DNA of 64,000 bases, from positions 38,324 through 102,323 of the forward strand of contig CADALO010000014.1 of the NCBI GenBank assembly GCA_902788805.1, in the 5' to 3' direction. The DNA is from an uncultured Bacteroidota bacterium. GTDB lineage: Bacteria > Bacteroidota > Bacteroidia > Bacteroidales > P3. This document shows positions 22,058 to 30,235 of the stretch, piece after piece. Position numbers and translations under genes: made by a program. The notes beneath the pieces are model-generated. The model worked only from the letters and a program-made list of their open reading frames with translations. It was not told the DNA's origin and ran no database searches. How positions within the stretch are numbered: the stretch's first letter is position 1; every line of letters starts with the position of its first letter.

Positions 22058-24014
22058 AAGCCATAATTGTTACAGGGTGAGACATATTATCTTCAAACTT
22101 TACTCGTATTTCAAGCCGTTCGTCTTGTCTTGCTGTTAATCCCACGATTCTATTTTCACTCTCTAATTCACCAGGGAATACATTGTCAATGAAGATTTCA
22201 TCGTTGGAATCCTCCTCGTCTCCCACGGCGTATACATCCAGTACCAACCTTTCACAAGAACATCCTGGAATAATCCTCAAATAATGATATAGTGTGCCAT
22301 CTATTATTTTTGTATAAACAGCACAAGCTTTCATTTTTACTGGCCGTAGGAAAGTTCCCGTTTCTCCCCCGTTTTCGTCTGGTTGGTATGATTTTTCGTT
22401 TTCAGGGATTACTTGATGGTGATGGTGACCACCGTCATCTTCTCCTTCGTAACCACCTTCCAACTCGCCTTTCTCGTCATCCTGATAGGCAGTAGTATTT
22501 TCTTCGTTGTAAATTAAATTAATATCGGGAGTTTTGCTCTCTTTTGTTGGCTGATTATCCGAGAAAAGGTCTGGTATTTTGAATTCTGATTCACTTTGTT
22601 GTTTTTCTCCTGAGTGAATGCCGTATATGGCATTTCTGGCTGATTCCAACTCTTGCTCAGATACAGTCATATATAGATAGTTTTGTAAATCAGAAATGGA
22701 TGTTGTATTTTCGTTCTGTCCTCCAAAACTCTCTATTATACTTTGTTTAATGAATTTATTCTTAGATTCAATAGCTTTTTTGGCTATTGCTCTATCGGTG
22801 TCGTTTTCGCAATTGTTTGAGTTCCACACCTTGTGTGCAGGGTCCTCTGCCATTCGCAAAATCTTGTTCCCTGTATCTCCAAGACATACGAAAACTCCGA
22901 AATACCCATATCCTTTTAACATATTTTGTTGGCATATTAACATCTCCGTTTTTCTCATATTGAGAACCACATTAGAGCCTCTTCTGTCTTTATGAATATA
23001 CATAAGGCATTTCCCTAAATTAGGAACTTCTTTTTCTATTTTCTCATAACCTTCAATACTACCGTCTTCGGCATAATAAACTGTTTCGATGTATGGAATG
23101 ATAGATTCTTCATCAGATGCGGCGAAAATCTCTAGTGCAACCGATATTATATTTGTGCTATCTATTTTTTCTTGTCCTACTTCAACAACCAATTTTTTAT
23201 GTAGAATGGAAAGCCAGAAGTGTGAAGCAATTGCTTTCTTTATCTCCTTATAATACTCTTCTTGTTTGATTGGATTGTCATCGACTCCCATTATATATAT
23301 AGATGTACCCAGCTCTTTTCTTTGAAAAAATAAAGGAATTTTTGATTCGTTAGTGGTGGGTTCTTCGGAATCGTTATCACAAAAATAACCTGTTGCCTCT
23401 CGCTTCCTGTTATCTACCTTTGATGTACACAGAGATGCGATTCCTTCGAATGCGACTCCTCCTTTTGCCTTTGTTGAGATGATGATGGTTCGCATTGATG
23501 AATTTTTATAAAACACAGCCTTCCCAAGTCCGTATGAACCTCCTCGTGTATCGTTGTCTTTGGCTGAATTGCCGACACTCTTTGCGAAAGAATAGAATCT
23601 GGTTTTGGGACGTTCTTCCTCATTTTCGCAATAATCCATTCCAATTGTATTGCTGTCGGATACTTCCAAAAACCAAACAAAGTTATCGTTTTTTGCCTTT
23701 TTGATATAATCAAGCATAGGGCTATAAGCCCTATTTACACGGTCGTTTTTGTTAGGGTGTAGTGTTAAGCAGCCTTGAATATACTTCTCGACCTCATGGA
23801 ATTGGGAATCAGAGGGTAATTCCATCTTTCCAAACCGATAAGTGACAGTTACTGGTTTTGTTTCGTCATCTTGAGCATCCAATGAATTTTGCAAAGATTC
23901 ACGAACCAACGACGCATACTTATCTGTAAAAAATTTGGCATCTATATTATCTGCCGTATCAGAACCTCCTTCCCTCACTCCGAAATGCCATTTGAATTGT
24001 TCCATTATATCCAT
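22035..24014 (-). CDS. GHKL-type ATPase (MutL/MORC/Hsp90-like N-domain), island effector candidate
   Basis: 659 residues. The GHKL ATP-binding fold is seen in order: VRESLQNSLDA with Glu39 and Asn43 (N box), LEVSDSNTIGMD (Asp120 to Gly125, G1 box), and RGGSYGLGKAVF (158-168, G2 lid). Strand-rich segments follow to about residue 400, then a linker with an acidic Gly/His-rich stretch (EGGYEGEDDGGHHHH, about 525-545) and a C-terminal domain starting near FLRPVKMKACAVY. ATPases of this class accompany Dcm methyltransferases in several defence loci. ATG at 24014 is used; 24005 is an alternative. It lies 5 bp after the 78-residue gene. Confidence 0.85.
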   Translation of the reverse strand: MDIMEQFKWHFGVREGGSDTADNIDAKFFTDKYASLVRESLQNSLDAQDDETKPVTVTYRFGKMELPSDSQFHEVEKYIQGCLTLHPNKNDRVNRAYSPMLDYIKKAKNDNFVWFLEVSDSNTIGMDYCENEEERPKTRFYSFAKSVGNSAKDNDTRGGSYGLGKAVFYKNSSMRTIIISTKAKGGVAFEGIASLCTSKVDNRKREATGYFCDNDSEEPTTNESKIPLFFQRKELGTSIYIMGVDDNPIKQEEYYKEIKKAIASHFWLSILHKKLVVEVGQEKIDSTNIISVALEIFAASDEESIIPYIETVYYAEDGSIEGYEKIEKEVPNLGKCLMYIHKDRRGSNVVLNMRKTEMLICQQNMLKGYGYFGVFVCLGDTGNKILRMAEDPAHKVWNSNNCENDTDRAIAKKAIESKNKFIKQSIIESFGGQNENTTSISDLQNYLYMTVSEQELESARNAIYGIHSGEKQQSESEFKIPDLFSDNQPTKESKTPDINLIYNEENTTAYQDDEKGELEGGYEGEDDGGHHHHQVIPENEKSYQPDENGGETGTFLRPVKMKACAVYTKIIDGTLYHYLRIIPGCSCERLVLDVYAVGDEEDSNDEIFIDNVFPGELESENRIVGLTARQDERLEIRVKFEDNMSHPVTIMAYETAQIQ

Positions 24015-24019
24015 AACGA

Positions 24020-24256
24020 TTATGCTTTAAAAGTAAATCCTTGCTTGTTCGTTTTGTGCAACTCGTTTGTATAAGCGGCTCGAGATTCCTTCAATGCTTT
24101 GGCTATTTCCGAAAACATTTGCTCTACATCCGATTCTGAGTATTCATAATTATTCCGGTTAGAACAATTTTTTAGTAACTGCAACGTGTCCAGGACTCTC
24201 TGAACACGATTCCCTGCAACCTTTTCAAACCTCTGTCTTTTTTCTGTCTTTGGCAT
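24020..24256 (-). CDS. Small helical protein preceding the GHKL ATPase
   Basis: 78 residues, predicted mostly helical (FEKVAGNRVQRVLDTLQLLK, SESDVEQMFSEIAKALKESR). There is no clear helix-turn-helix. It is first in the promoter-proximal position of the GHKL transcript and next to an operator-like palindrome, so a regulator or small subunit are both possible. I recall similar short proteins beside restriction-type genes but cannot name the family. Confidence 0.65.
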   Translation of the reverse strand: MPKTEKRQRFEKVAGNRVQRVLDTLQLLKNCSNRNNYEYSESDVEQMFSEIAKALKESRAAYTNELHKTNKQGFTFKA

Positions 24257-24259
24257 ATA

Positions 24260-24390
24260 ACTATATTTTGTAAATATTCAAATTTTTTGCAAAAATACAA
24301 ATAATATTTTAATTGCAAAAAAAATAATTAATTTTTTTTTAAAATATACTATATAAATTTTTTTTGAATACTATATTTTCAAAATATAGT
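24260..24390 (-). promoter_or_regulatory. Internal promoter and palindromic operator-like site between dcm and the GHKL genes
   Basis: On the minus strand, TTTG (24319-24316) and TATTTTTG (24297-24290) form a -33/-7 pair with an 18-bp spacer. Upstream, ACTATATTTT-C-AAAATATAGT (24370-24390) is a perfect 10-bp-arm palindrome, and the half-site ACTATATTTT recurs at 24260-24269 close to the small gene's ATG. The layout suggests the effector genes can be switched separately from dcm. Confidence 0.65.
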
Positions 24391-24402
24391 TTGCACAAAA
24401 GA

Positions 24403-25770
24403 TTAATCAACATTGATAATATCTATGTGTCCAAGCTCTAAGAGGGTTCGGGCGACTTCCTTTACGACGGGAATGGCAACTGAATTCCCAAATTGTTTGT
24501 AGGCGGAAGATTTTCCAACAAAAATTTCGAAGTAATCTGGAAATCCTTGCATTCTCGCACATTCTCTTTCTGTTAGAACACGAATATGGTCATGATTGAG
24601 TTCTCCGCGAGGGTCGTTTGATTGGTTTACTTTATCATTGGCAAAGTCAACAACCAAGTTTCTTTCCAACCCCATTCCTCCGACCATTAACGTATGGCCA
24701 AAATCGTCATTACCAATAGTTCTGTATCCATATCCACGACCTTGGCTGTGTTGAGCCTCTTTATGACGCACTAATGTCTGCCAATATCTTTCTGACATAT
24801 AATATTTGGCATCCACAACACCATCTTCGCGTATATCCCCGAAATGTTTTTTCTTAAATCCTTCACCCGTTGGGTATTGGTATGTCTCGTTTGGGTGTTC
24901 CCGAAACCCTACAATGAATACTCTATCTCTGTTTTGAGGCACTCCAAAGTGACATGCATTTAACACTTTCGGGTCAGGAACGTAGTAATTAAGCTCGTTT
25001 CTAAGAATATGTAGGATTGTGTCTATTGTTTTGCCCTGAAGGCTATTCCCTTCCTCATCTTTATTATGTATAGACAGTAATCCTGGTACGTTTTCCAACA
25101 AAATGATTCGTGGGCGCTTAGCGGCAATGATATCTCGCAAGTCATAGAATAAAGTTCCTTTCTTCTCATCCGAAAAACCTTTCCGCAATCCAGCCAAAGA
25201 GAATGGCTGACACGGAAAACCAGCACAAAGAACATCTACTCCTTCGGGTATCCGATCTTTGTTTTCTTGATTCGTAATATCTCCAAAAGGAACTACGCCG
25301 TGGTTTAACCCATAACTTTTCTTGGCAGTAATATCAAACTCCGATGCGTAGACGCATCTGCCACCTAATTGTTCTAATGCAATTCGGAATCCTCCAATGC
25401 CGGCAAACAAATCAACAAAAGTAAAAGCGTTATTTCCTTTGTGTTGATTATACACAGGAGTGTCGTATATTTCGGCGAACAATTTTTCTAATTGGTCGGT
25501 AGCAACGACGTCTTCGTCTTTAAACTTGGTGTGTGTGGACTTATAATATCTCTCCATCAAGGGAAGGGCTTCCTCTCGATACAATTGTCCCTCGGGGCAA
25601 TCTTTGTTTTGCAGATAATGTGTAATAATTGCCATATCTGCACTATATTCATAATCCTTAGTTTCTATGTTATGAAGGTTTAGCCATTGTCTCATAGGGG
25701 CAACAACTCCTCCTCCGAAAATATCTTTTTTTGATAATATATCTATATTATATTGCTTCATAAATGACAA
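24403..25770 (-). CDS. dcm: DNA (cytosine-5) methyltransferase
   Basis: 455 residues. Methylates cytosine C5 within a specific DNA site. Motifs are complete: DLFAGIGG (119-126, AdoMet binding), GFPCQPFS (catalytic Cys in PCQ at 186-188), ENVPG (226-230), QNRDRVF (279-285) and the closing GNSVAIPVV. About 110 residues precede motif I, longer than in minimal enzymes and of unknown role. The HNH nuclease gene ends 7 bp upstream, so the two are co-transcribed. Target sequence cannot be inferred. The AT-rich composition differs from flanking core genes. Confidence 0.95.
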   Translation of the reverse strand: MSFMKQYNIDILSKKDIFGGGVVAPMRQWLNLHNIETKDYEYSADMAIITHYLQNKDCPEGQLYREEALPLMERYYKSTHTKFKDEDVVATDQLEKLFAEIYDTPVYNQHKGNNAFTFVDLFAGIGGFRIALEQLGGRCVYASEFDITAKKSYGLNHGVVPFGDITNQENKDRIPEGVDVLCAGFPCQPFSLAGLRKGFSDEKKGTLFYDLRDIIAAKRPRIILLENVPGLLSIHNKDEEGNSLQGKTIDTILHILRNELNYYVPDPKVLNACHFGVPQNRDRVFIVGFREHPNETYQYPTGEGFKKKHFGDIREDGVVDAKYYMSERYWQTLVRHKEAQHSQGRGYGYRTIGNDDFGHTLMVGGMGLERNLVVDFANDKVNQSNDPRGELNHDHIRVLTERECARMQGFPDYFEIFVGKSSAYKQFGNSVAIPVVKEVARTLLELGHIDIINVD

Positions 25771-25777
25771 TCATATT

Positions 25778-26554
25778 TCAAATCCCCACAAATACCTTGT
25801 CCCGATGATATGCCAAAAAATCACGGTCGGGTTGGTGTTCGATGGGCATTTTTATCTTTCGACCACTGATGCTGCCAAAATATCGGTCAAAGTATTCTTG
25901 TGTTTCATATTCGTGCAAGGCGGACGATAGACGGACGGTGTAGTCGTCAGGCGAGATGGTGATGAGTCCTCTGTCGAAGGCTTTGTCATAAAGTGCCGAG
26001 AGGCATATGCCGTTCTCAGGGCTAAGTTTTTGTTGCGGTGTGCTGTCGACCCAAGGAATGATATGGCTTGCAACAAGAAGGTCGGGAATATTGATACCGG
26101 TGATGGCGCAACGTCTCTCGTAGTTATAGAGTATCATCGAGCGAAAAACGGATTGATTGACCCGTTGCTTGATGACACCTGATTTTTCTTTCCCTTCTAA
26201 CTCGTGTTGGGTTATATTCAGCGTTTCTTCGATTGATTTGTGAAGTTTATCAGCCTTGATACGTTGGGCTTCGTTGAACAAACGATCCTTGTCGTCAGCA
26301 AATTCGTCCCAGATGGGTTTGCAAACGCCGATGCCGGAAATCATACCTTTGCGGCCAGAGTTGATAATGTAGGGGTCGCAGGCGGCGAAGTTGACCAGAC
26401 GGAGAGCGGCGGAATTATCATTGCGGCCAATGAGCTTGGCCAACTCCTTCACCTCTGGAGTCGTGCGGTTCAACCGTCCGAATGGCAACTGGAAATAGAC
26501 GCTCAGCGCCAATATCAAATCCTCCCGAGTCCATTTTACCTGCCTACCTGCCAT
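25778..26554 (-). CDS. HNH endonuclease, probable restriction partner of Dcm
   Basis: 258 residues. The C-terminal HNH nuclease motif is clear: CAITGINIPDLLVASHIIPW (149-168) then PENGICLSALYDKAFDRGL (179-197). The N-terminal half (WTREDLILALSVYFQLPFGR, LIGRNDNSAALRLVNFAACD) is a conserved module seen in this HNH family. Cytoplasmic DNA cleavage is expected. It is first in the operon and 7 bp from dcm, which fits a type II-like pair, although solitary copies of this family exist. A TATTTTG-like box lies about 30 bp upstream (weak). Confidence 0.88.
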   Translation of the reverse strand: MAGRQVKWTREDLILALSVYFQLPFGRLNRTTPEVKELAKLIGRNDNSAALRLVNFAACDPYIINSGRKGMISGIGVCKPIWDEFADDKDRLFNEAQRIKADKLHKSIEETLNITQHELEGKEKSGVIKQRVNQSVFRSMILYNYERRCAITGINIPDLLVASHIIPWVDSTPQQKLSPENGICLSALYDKAFDRGLITISPDDYTVRLSSALHEYETQEYFDRYFGSISGRKIKMPIEHQPDRDFLAYHRDKVFVGI

Positions 26555-26703
26555 AATTTGTTATTATGATTTTTTCCACATTTCCAAAATATTACATTCT
26601 ACCTATAGGCTATCTCTCGAACCTTCGGTTATTCGGCTCGGATTATCGAACATCTACCGTATGATTATGCTACAATAGCCTTACATATTTTTTTCTTCGG
26701 AGC

Positions 26704-26952
26704 ACAAAAAAGCCCTCTTTATTTCTAAAAAGAGGGCGTGGTGGGGTTGACGATACCAGGGTTTAGGACTACCCACATCAGACACAACTCTCGCTCACGC
26801 CCATTTTTTACTGGAGTGTGAACATCCGTCGCCTTGTCTGACTGATGTGTTACAAGAGGTCCTAATTCTGGTATCTCAGCCTAATCAAGGATGTTCAACT
26901 CTTATATTACTCTGTTTTTCTTATTGATACGTTTCTTGTTAGTATTTGTTTA
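26704..26952 (-). ncRNA. Candidate structured small RNA (~245 nt), 6S-like rod
   Basis: The minus strand has a -7 box TATATTTG (26966-26959) and ends at a strong terminator (26737-26705) with no open frame between. Nested long-range pairs give a rod: GATACCAG/CTGGTATC (26752-26759 with 26868-26875), TTAGGAC/GTCCTAA (26763-26769 with 26859-26865) and CACATCAG/CTGATGTG (26774-26781 with 26842-26849). An alternative pair GAACATCC/GGATGTTC (26820-26827 with 26889-26896) would compete or form a pseudoknot. A rod of this size is reminiscent of 6S RNA, but I could not confirm the family. Confidence 0.6.
26705..26737 (-). terminator. Terminator of the candidate RNA
   Basis: On the minus strand GCCCTCTTT pairs with AAAGAGGGC around a short loop and is followed by TTTTTT. 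The plus strand lacks a T-run after the stem, which fixes the direction. Confidence 0.85.
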
Positions 26953-26958
26953 CACCTG

Positions 26959-26966
26959 CAAATATA
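26959..26966 (-). promoter_or_regulatory. -7 box of the candidate RNA
   Basis: TATATTTG on the minus strand. The transcript would start near 26952. Confidence 0.6.
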
Positions 26967-27100
26967 CATAAAATTTTTCATTCTACCCCAAATGTCGGTG
27001 ACAATATGGTGGACCCTTTGCTGGAAAAACTTCGTTTTTCAACCTTTGTTTTCTCTCAAAAGATGCGTTTTTTATTGGAACTTACCCGCGAGGGAGGCGT

Positions 27101-27760
27101 TCAGATGTGTAACGAGACGTGGATGGTGTCGGAGGTGCGGGAGCGGGTGGAGCGGAGGAAGGCGTAGAGGTGGAGTGAGTGGGGGTCGGATTGCGGGATT
27201 GCCGGAGTGGATTCCTCCTGGGTGTTTGGGATGGGTTGGAGCCATTCGGGAGGGAGGACGGCGGTGACGAGGCCAGCGGAGCGAGGGACGGGGGCGACGA
27301 GTCGGCCGGTGCAGATGGCGGGACAGTAGACGAAAAGGAAAAACTCGTCGGTGGCTTTGCCGCCATAGACACGGCTGTCGAAAGTGACGGTAAGGACATT
27401 CTTGTCGATGGTGGCCGAGGTGATTTCCACCTGCTCCACCGTGCCGTAGCTGACGATAACTCGCGCGAGGTTGATCTTGCCGTCGGGGGTGAAGCAGTCT
27501 TTGTTGAGGTGCTTGAAGATGGCGTAGGTGCTGTTGTGCTCCCTGAGGGCGTTCCAATGAAGTCCGACAAGGTGGGCCGCCTTCATATATGACGAGAGTT
27601 TGGAAACTATCGCAAAGTTGCTGCGGTGGGCCTGCTGCGCCTCGGTTCGCGGATTGGCCACGGAGGTGGGCATAGAGCGCTCGCATTGCCGTCCGTGCCA
27701 GGTGTAGTATATCTTGTTGCCGAGTTTGCCGCTCTCGGAGGAGCCTTTTTTAGTTGCCAT
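27101..27760 (-). CDS. Hypothetical accessory protein, DUF6266-like
   Basis: 219 residues. The N-terminus SGKLGNKIYYTWHGRQCERS followed by NPRTEAQQAHRSNFAIVSKL resembles a Bacteroidota-specific family (DUF6266-type) often seen in accessory regions. The C-terminal part is strand-rich with a proline-rich segment (PPEWLQPIPNTQEESTPAIP). No signal peptide and no catalytic motif. Function unknown. It lies next to an 11-bp-pitch repeat. Family assignment is tentative. Confidence 0.65.
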   Translation of the reverse strand: MATKKGSSESGKLGNKIYYTWHGRQCERSMPTSVANPRTEAQQAHRSNFAIVSKLSSYMKAAHLVGLHWNALREHNSTYAIFKHLNKDCFTPDGKINLARVIVSYGTVEQVEITSATIDKNVLTVTFDSRVYGGKATDEFFLFVYCPAICTGRLVAPVPRSAGLVTAVLPPEWLQPIPNTQEESTPAIPQSDPHSLHLYAFLRSTRSRTSDTIHVSLHI

Positions 27761-27848
27761 AGTTGCTGTGTTTTAGTGCTATAACGACGGGAGGACGGTT
27801 TTATTGTGCCGCTGCCATACTGCAGGCGGGCATTAGCTAAGGTTCAGA

Positions 27849-28038
27849 CATACCCTTGGCATACCCAACTGGTATCATAGTGCCTGTCATCCCGGAGGGA
27901 AGAGCGGGGCAAGGGTATATGAAGGACTAGGGGACATCGATGGTACATTATAGGTGCCTCTAAGGTACATACTTGCTACCGTAGACTTGGTATAGAGATG
28001 GTATAGGCTTGGTATAGGGATGGTACGGACTTGCCGCT
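27849..28038. repeat. 11-bp array, GGTAT/GGTAC word
   Basis: GGTAC/GGTGC/GCTAC/GGTAT words occur at 27942, 27953, 27964, 27975, 27989, 28000, 28011 and 28022, an 11-bp pitch with one 3-bp slip between 27975 and 27989. Inverted words CATACCC at 27849 and 27860 are also 11 bp apart. It occupies most of the 470-bp gene-free stretch between the DUF6266-like gene and the DUF308-like gene. Confidence 0.8.
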
Positions 28039-28056
28039 CGTCTCAACTTGTTGATT

Positions 28057-28084
28057 TATATATTCTTCTTAAGAAGAATATATA
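28057..28084. other. Perfect 28-bp AT-rich palindrome
   Basis: TATATATTCTTCTT followed directly by its reverse complement, with no loop. It could be a dimeric protein site or a cruciform. It sits at the end of the 11-bp array. Confidence 0.8.
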
Positions 28085-28233
28085 TTATAGGGGAGCACTG
28101 GAGGAGAGGCCGGTGCGTAGCTACCAGAGGACTCTATGTGAGGGCGGAACTGATGCCGTGGGATGGCGTCAACGGATATGATATGACCCCTTGCGGGGCT
28201 TGTGGTAAACGGATGAGAGGTATCTGGCGGCGA

Positions 28234-28818
28234 TTACTGCTGGTTGTCGTCGATGTTGACTGCTTCGGCGCTTTCCTTGAGGTCGCGGATGCGGTTCTGG
28301 ATGCGTTTGAGCGCTGTGATGGCGACGATGCGCTCGATGCCGTTGGCGAAGATGCCGACACCGAGGAGTACACCGAAGATGGTGCCTACGCCGGCAGGGT
28401 TGCGCAGGGCGAAGAAGCCAAGGATAAGACTGCACAAGCCAAGCAATGCCATCAGCCACCAGCGGTCGTAGCCGGCACGCTTGTAGTCGAAAGACAGCAC
28501 AGCCAGGGAGATGCCTTCGAACATAACCCAAATGGCGAAGACGACGACAAGGCTCTCTGCAGCTATGAGGCCATTGCATACGAAAAGGACTCCGACGACA
28601 ATCTGGAACATTGCCAGGAGTGTGGTGGAACCTGCATTGGGCAAATATTTTTGAGCTTTCAACCCGAACAGAAGGCCAAACACGCCTGTGAGCAGTATGA
28701 GAAGGCCTATGATGGAGGCCATAGCGACGAAGCTTTCGCCTGGATTGAGGATGCATATCACGCCCAACACTATGAGCAGCAGGGCGGTAACGATAAGGTA
28801 GAGGTTGACTTTTTTCAT
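28234..28818 (-). CDS. HdeD/DUF308 family membrane protein
   Basis: 194 residues with about six hydrophobic helices arranged as repeated pairs (LYLIVTALLLIVLGVICIL, GLLILLTGVFGLLFGL, LLAMFQIVVGVLFVCNGLIA, LMALLGLCSLILGFFAL, GTIFGVLLGVGIFANGIERI), typical of HdeD-like proteins. A helical charged tail (KRIQNRIRDLKESAEAVN) ends the protein. The start MKKVNLYLIV at 28818 is used because an upstream in-frame ATG adds only 13 non-hydrophobic residues. The molecular role is uncertain in the family; acid stress has been proposed for E. coli HdeD. Confidence 0.85.
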   Translation of the reverse strand: MKKVNLYLIVTALLLIVLGVICILNPGESFVAMASIIGLLILLTGVFGLLFGLKAQKYLPNAGSTTLLAMFQIVVGVLFVCNGLIAAESLVVVFAIWVMFEGISLAVLSFDYKRAGYDRWWLMALLGLCSLILGFFALRNPAGVGTIFGVLLGVGIFANGIERIVAITALKRIQNRIRDLKESAEAVNIDDNQQ

Positions 28819-28910
28819 ATAGTTTAATTTATTTTCAGTTATTAACGAAAGTGTCAAGATAATATTGCATTGGACGAGTGTTTTATAACCAACTCCTGGA
28901 CGGCTGTTGA

Positions 28911-30032
28911 TTACAGATATTCCATATAATTGTCAGGAGTTATCACGACTGTTTCCTTGACGTTGTATGCATCGGTGAAACTTTTTGAGAACAACACCTT
29001 CTTTGTCGGATTCCACTTCATCTCAAAGGCGGTCATAGCTCCGTCGCTCTCTTCTATTAGGTCGATTTCCTGCTGCAACGTGGTGCGCCAGAAATAGCGG
29101 TTGCAATAGTATCCGCTATAGTGGTTGCGTTTCATTCGCTCAGCGATAAAGAAATTCTCCCACAATGCACCGATGTCGTCACGCAGATTAACCGGTGCAA
29201 ATTGCTGTATGATTGCGTTGCGGACTCCATTATCGTAGAAATAAATCTTCTTAGCGCGCTTCAACTCTGTGCGGAGATTGCGGCTCAATCCGCCGAGACG
29301 AAAGACAACATAGCATTTCTCAAGCAAGTCTATGTATTTGTCAATGGTTTTGCCGTCGGTCTGCAAAGTACGTGCCAATTCATTCGTAGACACTTCGCTT
29401 CCTATCTGGAACGCAAGCGCTTGCAGGAGTTTGTCAAGTAGCTGTGGTTTTCGGATACTATCGAGCGACAGGAGGTCCTTGTAAAGGTAGCTCTGCGCAA
29501 GGTCTGTGAGATATTGCCGGGCCTCCTCCGGGTGCATAACAATGTCCGGATAGCTGCCATAGACAAGCCTGTTTTCCAGTGTGCGCCTCTCTTCCATAAG
29601 GCCAAAGGTGTCAATGATTTCGCTGCTGCTTATGGGAAACATCTGATACTCGAATTTACGTCCCGTAAGCGGTTCGTTGAGGCGGTTGCGCAATTCAAAT
29701 GCCGACGATCCGGACGCAACGACTTGAACGCTTTTTATATTATCTACAATCAGTTTCAGTGTCAAGCCAATATTGTCCACCTTCTGAGCCTCGTCAATAA
29801 CCAGCAGTTCATTGTTGCCAATAATGGCACGGAGTTTGGCTACATTGGTGTTTGTAAGCATCGTCTGAACCTCGGGCTCGTCACAGTTCAATGCAAGCAC
29901 TCGTTTGTCACTCTTGCGCACAAATTCGCCGAGCAATGTCGTTTTGCCGACTTGACGCGGACCGACAATAACGATTACTTTTCCTTTAAATAGCTGTTTC
30001 TTAATTATTTTATCCAGTTTTCGCTCTATCAT
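28911..30032 (-). CDS. AAA ATPase of the AAA_14/DUF4143 type
   Basis: 373 residues. Walker A GPRQVGKTT (24-32), Walker B-like LLVIDEAQKV, sensor-like VVASGSSAFELRN, then a C-terminal DUF4143-type region ending in a nuclease-like fold (IDLIEESDGAMTAFEMKWNP). Family members are common and of unclear function; the C-terminal half resembles PD-(D/E)XK folds (E-x9-FEMKW). The start at 30032 is preferred over 30083 because a -7 box TATCTTTG (30059-30052) lies between them. It stands alone on the minus strand. Confidence 0.85.
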   Translation of the reverse strand: MIERKLDKIIKKQLFKGKVIVIVGPRQVGKTTLLGEFVRKSDKRVLALNCDEPEVQTMLTNTNVAKLRAIIGNNELLVIDEAQKVDNIGLTLKLIVDNIKSVQVVASGSSAFELRNRLNEPLTGRKFEYQMFPISSSEIIDTFGLMEERRTLENRLVYGSYPDIVMHPEEARQYLTDLAQSYLYKDLLSLDSIRKPQLLDKLLQALAFQIGSEVSTNELARTLQTDGKTIDKYIDLLEKCYVVFRLGGLSRNLRTELKRAKKIYFYDNGVRNAIIQQFAPVNLRDDIGALWENFFIAERMKRNHYSGYYCNRYFWRTTLQQEIDLIEESDGAMTAFEMKWNPTKKVLFSKSFTDAYNVKETVVITPDNYMEYL

Positions 30033-30051
30033 ATCATCTTGTTTGACGATG

Positions 30052-30059
30052 CAAAGATA
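30052..30059 (-). promoter_or_regulatory. -7 box of the DUF4143 ATPase gene
   Basis: TATCTTTG on the minus strand, 20 bp before the chosen ATG. Confidence 0.7.
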
Positions 30060-30161
30060 TGTATTTTCTGGAATATAATCCAAAAATTATATATATTTTT
30101 TGGATTACGTTCCTGAAAATTGACTTTTTTGCTCTCTTGTCAGTTGACAGAATATGCAAAA

Positions 30162-30190
30162 AAAGAGTGCCTGCATTGCGGGCACTCTTT
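30162..30190 (-). terminator. Terminator after glycine C-acetyltransferase
   Basis: AAAGAGTGCC pairs with GGCACTCTTT around a 9-nt loop; the minus strand continues with a T-run. Confidence 0.85.
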
Positions 30191-30235
30191 GCATAGTTTA
30201 ATCAGCAAATTCCTTGGGATTGCCTTGCCAAGCTA

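Noticed and set aside
26992..27267. Plus-strand ORFs overlapping 27000-27270
   Set aside because: They are antisense to the DUF6266-like gene and lack coding features.
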